Shown piece by piece: positions 21,091-30,767 of a stretch of 64,000 bases of DNA. How positions within the stretch are numbered: position 1 is the first letter of the stretch; the number at the start of each line of letters is the position of its first letter. The DNA lies in the NCBI GenBank assembly GCA_946902875.1, contig OX336338.1, forward strand, positions 8,671,971 to 8,735,970, read 5' to 3'. Origin of the DNA: Nematopogon swammerdamellus. Taxonomy: Eukaryota > Arthropoda > Insecta > Lepidoptera > Adelidae. The position numbers and the translations under genes are program-made. Under the pieces are notes generated by a model. That model was given only the letters and a program-made list of their open reading frames with translations, had not been told where the DNA came from and did no database searches.

Positions 21091-21313
21091 AATCTTCACA
21101 AGCGGTAGTGGGCTGGGCACGTCAGCCGACGATACGACGACCGTAGGAGTAACCATGTCCTACACTGGCGGCTATGGACAGGGAAACTGAATGTGGGAAG
21201 ACCACCCGTCAGGTGGGACGAAGATATTAAGCACGTCGGTGGCAATTAACGGTTCGGTCCGCTGAAGGCCGGGAGGATCGGGGAAAAATTCGAGAGACCC
21301 ATGTACTATGTAC

Positions 21314-21402
21314 CGTGTGGGGCCGGTACTTAAAAATAATAGCCCCACCGCTTCTCTCCCCGTCGCATGTCGTAAAAGTCAACTAAGGGATAAGGAAATT
21401 CG
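21314..21402 (-). repeat. Rep-B end fragment
   Basis: 'taccgtgtggggccggtact' to 'aactaagggataagga' is the reverse complement of the Rep-B terminus (compare 42900-42975). It abuts the head of the SINE-A copy. Confidence 0.7.
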
Positions 21403-21404
21403 TC

Positions 21405-21775
21405 AGCCTCGGTAGCTCAGTAGTGCGGTCAGTCGACTGTTGTTAAGCAATGCTGAGCGCGGTCAGTATTTGGATGCGTGACCGCTCGACCGTTGGAGGC
21501 TGACCGTGGTTCGGATTCCACGTTAAACTGTAGGTCCCTTCCCTAAAGGTAAGACCTTACTAGGTTGCAGGGTTTATCCCGGCCGGGTTGGTACCACCGC
21601 ACGGAGCGAAACGTCGGTCGAAACGGCTATGTAAATAGTTCGTGTTTTCCGTTCAGTGTAGCCGACATGAAATAAAGGGAAGTACTGACGTGGCACCTGG
21701 TTCACCCGGTGTTATGGGCTGACATCACGGATGTTGTAGGTGATGTAGCCAACTGTGTCAGTTTCCATAAAAAAA
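21405..21775 (+). mobile_element. SINE-A, full length, with tRNA-like/5S-like head
   Basis: The head 'gcctcggtagctcagtagtg' carries a tRNA-type A box. It is followed by 'ttaagcaatgctgagcgcgg' and 'tcagtatttggatgcgtgac', which follow the 5S rRNA internal control region (TTAAGCAA...GGTCAGTACTTGGATGGGTGACC). Next come 'ggttcggattccacg' and the common body, ending 'gtgtcagtttccataaaaaa'. Length is about 370 bp. It is probably transcribed by pol III and mobilised by a LINE sharing its tail; that LINE is not in the window. Confidence 0.85.
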
Positions 21776-21815
21776 ATGTCCATCAGTGGACGCATAGATG
21801 CTGACTGGCTGTACA

Positions 21816-22178
21816 GCTGTATCCCCGGTCGTATTACCGACCGTACGCAGATGAAGAAGGGCTGGTTGTGGCTCGAGCCCCTGCTTCACTCCAGTAAAAC
21901 ACAAATTGGGCGTAACGCGCTTCCAACAACTGGTCCGCAGTCGTTACAACCAGGCCACTCGTAGACAAAGCCTCGTCTACCACTTGATTACGTAATTTGT
22001 TCCTAGTTGCAACTGCAAACATGCAACTCTAAATGCGGCTTTATACATTTGAAATGAGTTCAAAATATACTTTATTGTTTAACATTATGTAAAATGGTCA
22101 CAAAAGGCGAGTTTAATGGCATTCTTTACGAACTAACCTAGGATGTGTAAAACGCGTAGGGTCGGATAACGCTGTACT
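21816..22178. other. unassigned
   Basis: No gene or clear repeat, apart from the 'cacaaaaggcgagtttaatg' string shared with 16919. Confidence 0.3.
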
Positions 22179-22184
22179 AAAGAA

Positions 22185-22285
22185 AGGACATGGCACCTAG
22201 TTCACCAATGTGTTATGGGCTGACATCACGGATGTATTGGGTGATGTAGCCAGCCATGTCAGTTTCCATAAAATAAAATAAAAAT
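22185..22285 (+). mobile_element. SINE-A, 3' tail only
   Basis: 'acatggcacctagttcacca', 'gttatgggctgacatcacgg' and 'gccatgtcagtttccataaa' are the last 90 bp of SINE-A. It is strongly 5'-truncated, as LINE-mobilised sequences often are. Confidence 0.75.
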
Positions 22286-22584
22286 AGCATGTAATATAAA
22301 TACATACTACATAACTTACATGGACAGATTGTACATAGATACAATAATATAACGAATACAATATATCCCACATACACATAATTTGATGGTGTTGAGAATT
22401 TAAGTAATTTTACTGTTTCTTAATTTTTATTTTTTTTACCTAATTACGGCGCCTGACCAAAAGGAACAGTTTAGCGTATGACCGAGTTTCACTGCACAGC
22501 CTAAAGTGGGCCGATTTTAGTCCATAAGGTGAGGTATAATTCAATTTGTCTCACTTACGAGAATCAGACAAATCAAACTGTAGG
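22286..22584. other. unassigned
   Basis: AT-rich; no feature seen. Confidence 0.3.
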
Positions 22585-22955
22585 TAGGTTATTAGGGTTC
22601 CGTACCCGGTACGGGACCCTATTACTAAGCCTACGCCGTCTGTCTGTCTGTCTGTCTGTCCGAAGGCTGTATATCTTGAACCGTAATAAGTAGCCCGTTG
22701 AAATTTTCATAGAATATGTATTATTATGGCCAACAACAAATCTTAAAAAAAAATAAGTAAAAGTAAAAAATTCAAGAGGTTCCCATAGAAGAAACTAAAA
22801 AGTGTATGCGCGCGCGCCCTCTACCGAAAAGAGTATTAAGCATTTTAACTAATCATGAATTTTAACTAATATGAAGCATTTGCGCTGACCATAACATGGC
22901 GATACGGAACCCTCTGTGCGCGAGTTTGACTCGCACTTGGCCGGTTTTTTTTTAT
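22585..22955 (-). repeat. Rep-H copy
   Basis: It begins 'tagggttccgtacccggtac', with a (ctgt)n block, 'tcttgaaccgtaataagtag', 'aattttcatagaatatgta', and ends 'gactcgcacttggccggttt'. It is inverted relative to 7485-7840. Confidence 0.75.
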
Positions 22956-23636
22956 GTAGCCTACCTACATAAAAAAACCGTATGGTATGGCAGGAACCAT
23001 ACTCGTATGGCAGGAAAGAGGTGATCATGTATCTAACACAAATTCAAATAAATGTTTTCTGGCACTTTTCATTCTGACGTCAAGTGTGTTGTAAAATGTT
23101 TAAAAAAAATGCACGTTAAGTGTACATTCTTCTAAAAAAAGTTGAAAAAAATCTAGTACCTTATTCCCTAAGCGCGAACTAAAACAAAGAGCATGATTAG
23201 CGACTCCTTGGCTCTAATCACCCTGTCAAGAGCGTATACCTACCTACTCGTATTTTAATAAGAGGCGCATGCCACTCCATACGCCCTTCTCATGAATAAC
23301 ATATTAGGCAATAAGCACTAGGGCGGTGTACACACTTTGACATTTATGATCTATACTGCGCACCCCTCTCGGCCCGCCGCCGCCGCGCCTACACCGCCGC
23401 AACTACACTAGACAGAAACCCCAACAGCCTGCCACCCCTCCCTGCCGCGCCGCGCTTCCTCCCGCCTCAGCATCGGTTTTAACTGAGCGCAACCCTTTTA
23501 CTGACTGAATTTCTTGAAAGTTCTGTTTTCCTTACGTCACTTAATGAGTGGCAACGGTCTTATAGTCATCCGGGTGAGTGACCTAGTGGACTTTCTCCGA
23601 TAGTCTTATTTTCTTCTCTACAAAAAGATATATATA
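22956..23636. other. unassigned; contains a GC-rich block
   Basis: Positions 23355-23480 are GC-rich ('cggcccgccgccgccgcgcc', 'tgccgcgccgcgcttcctcc') in an AT-rich surround. They are followed by 'catccgggtgagtgacc', which includes a splice-donor-like GGTGAGTG on the plus strand. It could be a noncoding first exon or a promoter; no ORF supports a protein. Confidence 0.3.
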
Positions 23637-23958
23637 TTTTTTTTTATGGAAACTGACACGGTTGGCTACATCACCTACAACATCCGTGATGTCAGCCCAT
23701 AACACCGGGTGAACTTGGTGCCACGTCAGTGCTTCCCTTCGGTCGTGCCGGCTACACTGAACTGAACGGAAAACACAAACTATTTACATAGCCGTTTCGA
23801 CCGACCTTTCATTCAGTGCGGTGGTACCATCCCGGGCGGGTTAAACCCTACCACCTAGTAATATAAGAAGGGAGTCATATCCCTTAGTCGCCTCTTACGA
23901 CATACACGGGGAGAGATGCAGTGGGGCTATTCTTTTAAAGTACCGGCCCCACACGGTA
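23637..23958 (-). mobile_element. A/B chimeric SINE
   Basis: On the plus strand it starts with poly-T and 'atggaaactgacacggttgg' (the SINE-A tail), runs through the SINE-A body to 'ccctaccacctagtaatata', then switches to 'agaagggagtcatatccctt', the Rep-B terminus 'cttttaaagtaccggcccca' and 'cacggta'. The tRNA/5S head is replaced by Rep-B sequence. The junction is identical to 27718-28035, 47264-47614 and 55672-55976. Confidence 0.85.
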
Positions 23959-24194
23959 TAAAATTCTCTTAAAATGATATTCCCTCAGTTGCGGCCGCTG
24001 CGACCAGACCCTAATCAGAACAGCGAGCAGGGTGGAGACAGCGATCAAAGTTTCTGTTGAGTATCTGTAAGTAGGTACGTCTGGAAACTTCGGAGGTTGA
24101 AGTTTAATATGCATAGAATGCAGTCTGCACTCGCCTTGCCGTCTACACAAACACGCACACACATTCATTCGAGAACGAACGTTTCAGGTTTATT

Positions 24195-24312
24195 AAAGGC
24201 CAGCCAAGTGCGAGTCGGACTCGCGCACCGAGGTTTCCGCACCACAAAGAAAAAAACATTGAAAAAAAACACGTTTCTTGTATGGGAGCCCCCCTTAATT
24301 TTTTACTTTTGA
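24195..24312 (+). repeat. Rep-H fragment
   Basis: 'aggccagccaagtgcgagtc', 'ctcgcgcaccgaggtttccg' and 'cttgtatgggagcccccctt' are the first third of Rep-H. Confidence 0.65.
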
Positions 24313-24399
24313 TATTTTTGACGTGATGACGTCAAGTCTTATAAATTGATGAACACCGGCTGCACGCACGAAGAAATGTCACGTTCCATCTAAACCTGT

Positions 24400-24552
24400 G
24401 TGTGCAAGCGAGAGCGCGATAGAGAGGCATATACAATAGTAGGAAATACAAAATATATTTGTCCGTCTTTTGCGAGCCTCGAACCCGCGGTCCCTGCCAC
24501 CAATATATTGTGACCGACCAGACGTCTTAAACCACACAGCTAATCGGTCGTG
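24400..24552 (-). mobile_element. tRNA-derived SINE (head region)
   Basis: On the minus strand it reads 'gaccgattagctgtgtggtt' (A box), then 'aagacgtctggtcggtcaca', and 'ccgcgggttcgaggctcg' (B box/T-arm), followed by a short A/T-rich body. A- and B-box spacing suits a pol III promoter. It is too altered to be a functional tRNA and differs from the SINE-A head. Confidence 0.55.
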
Positions 24553-24557
24553 TACTT

Positions 24558-24953
24558 ATGAATCGAATTTGGGAACAGTTGGTTGAACTCTATAATTCCA
24601 TAATCCTAACCCATAACTACCCACATATATATATACTAATTGTTTCATTACCATGTAAACAAGCCACTTTATGGTTCGATTGTCTATGGACAGATCATAA
24701 TATAGAATTGGATGTGTTTCAAATTATGTCCCTTTCTTCCTTCTATTTGTACGAGCTGGCCTCCAATAAAGGTGCAAGTGAAGCGTTCAAATCTCATTTA
24801 TTCTCACTCAAATCTCACTTTTCGAGAATCAAATCAAACCTAGTTTACACCCATTACGCCCTCCAGTCTGCCGTCGAGGTAATTTACCAAGAAAACGCGC
24901 CTTCAAGCCACGCTACAAAAATAGAAAATATTATAGAGAAATGCGCGATATGA
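24558..24953 (+). CDS. hypothetical ORF, 131 aa
   Basis: One of the longest open frames not explained by a recognised repeat. It has a hydrophobic patch near residues 22-32 (YPHIYILIVSL) and an amphipathic C-terminal half (KSHLFSLKSHFSRIKSNLV; ALQSAVEVIYQE). No signature motif is recognised. It begins just after the SINE head, and AT-rich codons match the background, so it may be a remnant of an element or a chance ORF. No splice sites are obvious. Confidence 0.28.
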   Translation: MNRIWEQLVELYNSIILTHNYPHIYILIVSLPCKQATLWFDCLWTDHNIELDVFQIMSLSSFYLYELASNKGASEAFKSHLFSLKSHFSRIKSNLVYTHYALQSAVEVIYQENAPSSHATKIENIIEKCAI

Positions 24954-25124
24954 TTTCAAAGTGGCTGGAATAAAATATACCTAACTCGTAAAGGGAGATA
25001 TTAAAGGGATAATTCTGGCACCTTAAATTTCTGTTAACTTTGAATACGGAGTAGGTTGAGCACTGAAATATACATATATATTGGATAAGGCTACATATTA
25101 TACTCTACTTTGTATTATGTACTA

Positions 25125-25490
25125 GCGTTTGCCCGTAGCTTCGCTCGCGTAAAATTCGTATTTAAAAAGAAGAAAGTAAGTAAGCCCTCTACCGTACCTT
25201 TATTTCGGCGCGCGGAACAATTCGGTTTGTATTATAGCCACATCTTAGCGTAACCGGAAATGAATTTTATTTAGCCTATACTGTGTCACGTATAGATACA
25301 TGTGCTTGCACTAAGGTTCATCGAATTCGGATGATCGGTTTAAGAGTTATGGAGGAACATACATACATACATACAGAAAATATTTCTAAAAATCGTCAAT
25401 TTAGTTATAGATACATATAATCTACAAACGCAATATCTCATAAAAAAAGTAACTTACTCCATGACCATCCCTTACACTGTAAGGGATGGT
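25125..25490 (+). repeat. Rep-F copy
   Basis: It starts 'gtttgcccgtagcttcgctc', with 'gtaccgt...atttcggcgcgcggaac', 'agccacatcttagcg', 'gagttatggaggaacataca', and 'taacttactccatgaccatc' near its end. It is colinear with 60205-60570. It probably derives from an RTE-type retroelement; no ORF. Confidence 0.75.
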
Positions 25491-25589
25491 CTTACAGATT
25501 TATTATTAGTATTGATGTACCTACCTACGTACGCAGATACGAGCAGACATTACCTATGTACTTTGCATATGGAAACGAGATGCCAATAT

Positions 25590-25745
25590 TTGGATACCCA
25601 GTCTCGGGTCCTCCAAGTGGCGTGTGAGATAGGCACCTGTCAGGCCGGCATGGCATTCACAACTCCCGCATGCGACCGATGTCCATGGGCGTCGTTACAT
25701 ACCTTATTGGCGAAACATATCCAGCTTTCTATAAAAAAAACACGT
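25590..25745 (+). pseudogene. LINE-E 3' fragment
   Basis: 'cacctgtcaggccggcatgg', 'cattcacaactcccgcatgc' and 'tgggcgtcgttacatacctt', ending 'ctttctataaaaaaaac'. An A-rich end closes this copy, giving the 3' terminus of the LINE-E family. Confidence 0.6.
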
Positions 25746-25949
25746 GCCGATGGATTTTTTTTATTAGGATAACGCTCAGAAAGTATAGAAATCGTGCCGT
25801 ACAGAATCAGCCTCTAATTCGTTACGTTAGTTACAGGCCAGTGTTAAAGGTTCAAAATGTTACAATGGCTATGTGTGAAAGATTGACTGAACGAAATTCG
25901 GTTCCGTAATAAGTCCACGTTCTGCGCAGCAAAAAATAGACAATGTTAC

Positions 25950-26085
25950 CTTTAATAAATAATGTATATTCCGTCTCCCTTTAACACGGCATCTTGTCCC
26001 TTAGTCGCCTTTTACGTCATACACGAGGAGAGATACAGTAGGTTTATTCTTTTCAAGTACCAGGCCACGCACAGTAAATATGGTT
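25950..26085 (+). repeat. Rep-B end fragment
   Basis: 'ccctttaacacggcatcttg', 'cccttagtcgccttttacg', 'gaggagagatacagtaggtt' and 'ttcaagtaccaggcc' are the last 120 bp of Rep-B, diverged. Confidence 0.6.
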
Positions 26086-26588
26086 CCGAAAAAAAAAACT
26101 ATCACAGATCGATCAATATCAATACGTGTCGCGAATACTCTGAAAATTCAGTCGTTTACCAGCGAAAAATGACGTCTGTGCTTGTCATTAAAGCAAAAGG
26201 AGTGTTTCATTATAGATGTAAGTACAACACATTATACCAAACGAAAAAAAAAACTTACCTTTATATATCGCAAGAGCGCCTGGCATTAGAGCTAATGACG
26301 AAAGAAGCGCTTACATCATTCTAGATCGTGGGGAAAAAAGGTGTCATTATAATTTGCAGCAAAGTGTAACCGCGATCGCCCGGAAACTGATCTATTTCAG
26401 TATGATCAAATTGACTATACCAATGGTTATAACGCTCCAGTGAGTGCAGAGTTCAACGATTCAGTGCCAAGTTCAGTGTCGCTTCTTCTTTGGTTTTAGC
26501 GAGTAAAAAATTACTTGCGGCGTTCACAAATATTTGTATGTACTTGCCTAGCTATACTCGTAAATTGAAGCCTGAATAGAATGTGTGT
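26086..26588. other. unassigned
   Basis: Within it, 26437-26500 contains three 'agtgcagagttcaacgattcagtgccaagttcagtg'-like short motifs with TCAGT initiator-type words; no other promoter evidence. No gene identified. Confidence 0.3.
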
Positions 26589-26589
26589 A

Positions 26590-27262
26590 TATGTATATTC
26601 TCGAAGAAAGTAAGTAACTAAGGGCGAGGCCGAAGACCGAGCTGTATTCTGGAAGACGATAACCTTCTTAAAGTAAAGTAAGTAAGCAAGAAGATTTCTC
26701 GTCTTCCTGATCTCTGCAGCTCGGCTTTCGGCCTTGTCTTTCTTCGAGAAGGTTTATGTCTTACAGAATGCAACTCGCCCTTCGGCCTCGCGATTAGTTA
26801 CTATTACCTACTTTTTTTTTTTTTTTTTGGAAACTGACTCGGTTGGCTACATCACCTACAACGTCCGTGATGTCAGCCCATAACACCGGGTGAACTAGGT
26901 GCCGTGTCAGTGCTTCCCCCTTTGATCGTGCCGGCTATACTGAACTGGTCGGAAAACACAAACTATTTACATAGCCGTTTTGACCGACGATTCATTCAGT
27001 GCGGTGGTACCAACCCGGGCGGGTTAAACCCTACCACCAAGTAAGATTAGGAGGGAAGGGACCTACAGTTTTACGAGGAATCCGAACCTCGGTCAGCCTC
27101 CAACGGTCAGCGGTCACCCATCCAAGTACTGACCGCACCCAGCGTTGCTTAACATTCAATAGCGACAGTTGACTGTCTGCACCACTGAGCTATCGAGGCT
27201 GACAATAACAAAACCTACTTACTTTATTTGAGAAGGTTCATCGTTTATCCGAGCCTTTGCTG
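26590..27262. repeat. tandem-array relative split by a SINE-A
   Basis: The left part (26590-26818) has 'agggcgaggccgaagaccga' and inverted 'gcagctcggctttcggcctt' units, as in 3721-5177. The right part (27222-27262), 'cttactttatttgagaaggt' to 'tcatcgtttatccgagc', continues it. The SINE at 26820-27205 lies between them, with 'acctact' on both sides as a likely target duplication. Confidence 0.65.
26820..27205 (-). mobile_element. SINE-A, full length
   Basis: Poly-T, then 'ggaaactgactcggttggct' through the body to a complete head. The head's complement reads 'tcgatagctcagtggtgcag' (A box) and 'gttaagcaacgctgggtgcg' + 'gtcagtacttggatgggtga' (5S-like). This is the copy with the clearest 5S resemblance. 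Confidence 0.85.
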
Positions 27263-27716
27263 TAATATTATTACATTACTTACAGCAATCTTTTCAGAAT
27301 CTTTCAGTTATTTATTCGATTAGGTTTATGAAAACCTAATAAATATTTATTTAATTTTACTTTAATATTATCCTAATTCAGTCAAAATAGCTACATATGT
27401 ATAATTTAATCTTTTCACATTTTGCCACAATGTGACACCACCCGGTTTCAACCTTTCAACTTTTAACCGCTGGCCTTTGTTTACTCCCCTGTTAAGTCTA
27501 TAACTAGAGTCCTTTTGACACCGAACGCAGGTGCACAGTTTGCTGAAAGCCTCAACACAAGCTCTAACGAGTGAAGTTAGTAGACATTTTGGTTAACTTG
27601 TAATGAGGCACTCTACCTACAGTCGACTCCGCACAACAGCATCCCGCCCGGCTATTGTTTACTCTGCGAAAGTAACGTCATTAGTGTGGACATACTGCGG
27701 AAAAATCTTAAAACAC
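27263..27716. other. unassigned
   Basis: No gene. Mixed-composition, apparently unique sequence. Confidence 0.3.
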
Positions 27717-27717
27717 C

Positions 27718-28035
27718 TAGTACCGTGTGGGGCCGGTACTTTAAAAGAATAGCCCCACTGCATCTCTCCCCGTGTATGTCGTAAAAGGCGACTAAGGGAT
27801 ATGACTCCCTTCTTATATTACAAGGTGGTGGGGTTTAACCCGCTTGGGTTGGTACCACCGCACTGAATGAAAGGGCGGTCGAAACGGCTATGTAAATAGT
27901 TTTCCGTCCAGTTCAGTGTAGCCGGCACGACCTAAAGGAGGCACTGACGTGGCACCAAGTTCACCTGGTGTTATGGGCTGACATCACGGATGTTGTAGGT
28001 GATATAGCCAACGGTTACATGAAAAAAAAACTAGA
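27718..28035 (+). mobile_element. A/B chimeric SINE
   Basis: It starts 'tagtaccgtgtggggccggt' (Rep-B terminus), continues 'actttaaaagaatagcccca', 'gtaaaaggcgactaagggat', 'atgactcccttcttatatta', then the SINE-A body, ending 'gccaacggttacatgaaaaa'. It has the same junction as the other chimeras. Confidence 0.85.
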
Positions 28036-28464
28036 GCCAGTGAGTTCGAACCCGACCGTCGTCGTCGGGCGCCTTTTTTTTTTCTTTTTATTTTTCTAAT
28101 TTACGAGCGGCCGATTTCACCACCTTCGGCTATAATGTAGCTGTCGGTTGACTGTTGCTAAATTTATGACAAGTGTTACTTTAAATAACCTTAATAACTG
28201 TTGGGTTAGGTTAGGTTATTACCTAACTAAACTAAGGTATCGACTTAACCGCAGGTATCACAAACACGAGTTGCTCCATAGTTTGTATTCCATGTAAAAC
28301 TGTAGGTCCCTCCCCCTAACTTACTAGGTGACAAGGGTAAGGGCGCCCGGATTGAGTAGCCTACCTACTACAAACCACAGCACTAATAAAGCCCGGTCGA
28401 ACAGTCGACATTCGATCTATCGCTATTTGTACCCGGTATTGTTTTAGCCCCAAGACTCAAATGA
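28036..28464. repeat. mixed; diverged SINE-A fragment at 28288-28415
   Basis: 'catgtaaaactgtaggtccc', 'taacttactaggtgacaagg' and 'aaccacagcactaataaagc' resemble the SINE-A middle with many changes. A short 'gggttaggttaggttatt' lies at 28201. Left of this, nothing is recognised. Confidence 0.45.
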
Positions 28465-28468
28465 AAAC

Positions 28469-30255
28469 TGCGATAGTAGCACCCCCAGACCCTCGCATTT
28501 AAACGCGGGAAAGGGAAGACGCCCTTTCGATTAAGATAAAAATAAGAAAATGTTAATTTTGGCTGTGATCGTTATAGTGGTGTGAAGACATTAAGATACG
28601 AGTCCCTACGACAGTTTGGTCCTATGGCACTGTGTTCGTTATACCGGGATGTCCCTCGTTGCTATATTACCATATAATTAGATGCAACCGAACAGTAAAT
28701 AACCTTGATCCCGATTATGCGAATAAAGTGCCACCGGCTGATGTCCCTCGCCGCGAAGAGGCACTGCAGATTATTATGTAACGTAATAACCTGTCACCGA
28801 TAGAAATTATTTTATTTTATAGAGATATGATTAATTGTATTTGAGGATATTTATTACATGAGTGATGACGTTTCATAGTTCGGAGACAAGTTACTGTCAC
28901 ATAAGGAAAGACGCCTACCTACCAGTCTTCACGTGAAGCTAAAATAATAACTAACGGTTAAATCCTAACGTCTTTATGTCCGTCTCGTCCCCTCCCCGTG
29001 ACCTAGATATCTCCCACCTTTTGTCTTCACAACGTTTGGGCAAAAGCTTAAAATTCACGAAGTCAATCACCCAACTCACAAGCCAGTTCTTAGATGTAAC
29101 TTATTTGTTAGGCGCTGTCTCCGCAGATAATATGCACCTGTCCAGGTTGCTTTGACACTAAAGCTTCCTATGCTTGTCCCCAGCTCGCGGAACAAGGAGT
29201 AATACGTCCTGTCAATCAGAGCCTCCAACCACGCGCCAGTGCTCAGATGGAACGCCTGCCCGAAAACCCTATCTGACAGACACAGAACTCCCTGATCCAA
29301 TTGCTACAGACGTTTCTTAACTCTCAACCCCAAGTTACTCTCTCACCAGTCCAAATGTCATTGTCAATAAACGGAATTACGTGTCGCGAGGCATTCGAAG
29401 AAATTAAACTGTAGGTCTCCAAGCCGCCCCTGTGTATATAAATTATCGTATTCCGTCGCCTCCGTGAGAGAGAATCCGTTGGTCACCAACTGATTCCTTC
29501 CGGTGCTGTTGCTTGTGTCTCGTTCGTAATAATAAGCACGCAGGCTCCTCCTTACACACTATGTACGTATCCACGTAGAAACACGGCCTGTGGGAAACTT
29601 CCAAATATACCTAGTCGTTTAAAGCCGAGGGAACCTTCCACTCCTACAAACATTTAATTACCCTTACAACTAATTCCGAACAAATACGATTACATATAAA
29701 CCACCTATAATGGAGAGAATCAAGTTATAATAGATAAAAGTGTTATAAATTAGAAATTTATTCGGTAATTGTCCATGCGGTACTCATCCGTCTTGTCCGG
29801 CCCTGCCTAGCGCATTTCGCGCCACATTCTTCTATTGTCCGTTCGGCTGCTTCGCTCACTGTATACGCAGTTATAGTTTAGTTCAACAGGCGCGCCTGAT
29901 TATCACAAACACTGCACTTTCACTCTTCTAGCCACCGGTCTATCTGTCTCGCCTTATTCCACCGATAAAGCAATTGTCTTGGCTTAAAATTACTCGTTAT
30001 AAATTAACAAACGATCGCGGGGCGCGCGCGCTTCCTACCTCATCTCTCGCCTAGCCTGACTAACCCTGTCACGTGCCCGGTCGCCGACCGACGCTGTGTT
30101 TACACCCCCCTCCCTCGACAGCTTCCCCTTTACCTCCTACCTACCCCTCGCTCTACCCTGACTATGTACCTGCCATCCCTACGATGTCGAAGCAAACGCG
30201 CAAATCGTGAAGGTCGGAAATTATCTGATATATTCATAATTACCGAACCATCACA
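28469..30255 (-). repeat. 3' LTR (1787 bp)
   Basis: Identical by eye to the other LTR, including a 74-codon minus-strand open frame (29076-29300) that I do not recognise. On the minus strand a TATA-like 'tttatataca' lies near 29440-29431. Several AATAAA words follow downstream, so promoter and poly(A) signals are plausible. In the transcribed orientation this is the downstream LTR. Confidence 0.92.
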
Positions 30256-30256
30256 G

Positions 30257-30275
30257 TCCTCCCCGAGATTTTCAA
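30257..30275 (-). other. polypurine tract candidate
   Basis: Immediately inside the 3' LTR the minus strand reads 'aaatctcggggaggac' before TGTGATGG, the LTR start. A purine-rich GGGGAGGA next to the LTR suits the primer for plus-strand DNA synthesis. Confidence 0.6.
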
Positions 30276-30461
30276 GACTGATGCAAAGCTCTCCAAGCGT
30301 ACTGCACTCAGGAGTGAAATCTAAATATAACTTCCCTACATATTTCCCAGCTTGCAGCGAAGTCTCAGGCTAGCCGTGCACCAAGCGAACGTGTCCGCTT
30401 GAGCGACGGGTCCTACCCGCCAATGGTAGACTTTATGGCGGTCTTCCATTGTCCTTCCGTA

Positions 30462-30767
30462 CTATAGTACCCCGCACTGTCTAATACATTTCACTAGCAA
30501 AATATGCCGGGCGTAGATTAAACAATGGACACGCCCTACGACGACCTGCAGCGGGAACACAAAGGATCTATGGTTTTTTGGCCATCGTAAGAGCAGTTTT
30601 ATAGCAGGATGTCTGAGTTTCGCTAGAAGTAATATACCATTGCCTACGCAACACTTGTCCCCACCAAACGAATAACGTCGTAGTAAATTACGAGGACATG
30701 CCAGTAGACACTGGACCGTTTGGGATTTTATTTTTTCGACTCGGCTTGTATGAGTTCTAGCCCTCAA
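30462..30767 (-). pseudogene. 101-aa frame overlapping the gag end
   Basis: It overlaps the last codons of gag in another frame. It is rich in cysteine and arginine (QCLLACPRNLLRRYSFGGDKCC). Its place just after gag suggests a decayed or frameshifted nucleocapsid/zinc-knuckle region, but no clean C-x2-C-x4-H-x4-C motif is visible. It may simply be noncoding. Confidence 0.25.

Larger units (their letters stand above)
21093..21815 (+). pseudogene. RTE LINE 3' fragment split by Rep-B plus SINE-A
   Basis: The left part (21093-21312) reads 'gcggtagtgggctgggcacg', 'gggaagaccacccgtcaggt' and 'ctgaaggccgggaggatcgg', the conserved RTE C-terminal region. The final piece 'atgtccatcagtggacgcat' is at 21775-21800. 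The intervening about 460 bp is Rep-B and SINE-A. Confidence 0.75.

Noticed and set aside
24400..24552. Functional tRNA gene on the minus strand
   Set aside because: A and B boxes exist but the stems do not close properly; fits a SINE head.
26910..27205. 5S rRNA gene
   Set aside because: Only the internal control region resembles 5S rRNA; flanks are SINE-A, and other copies show the same arrangement.
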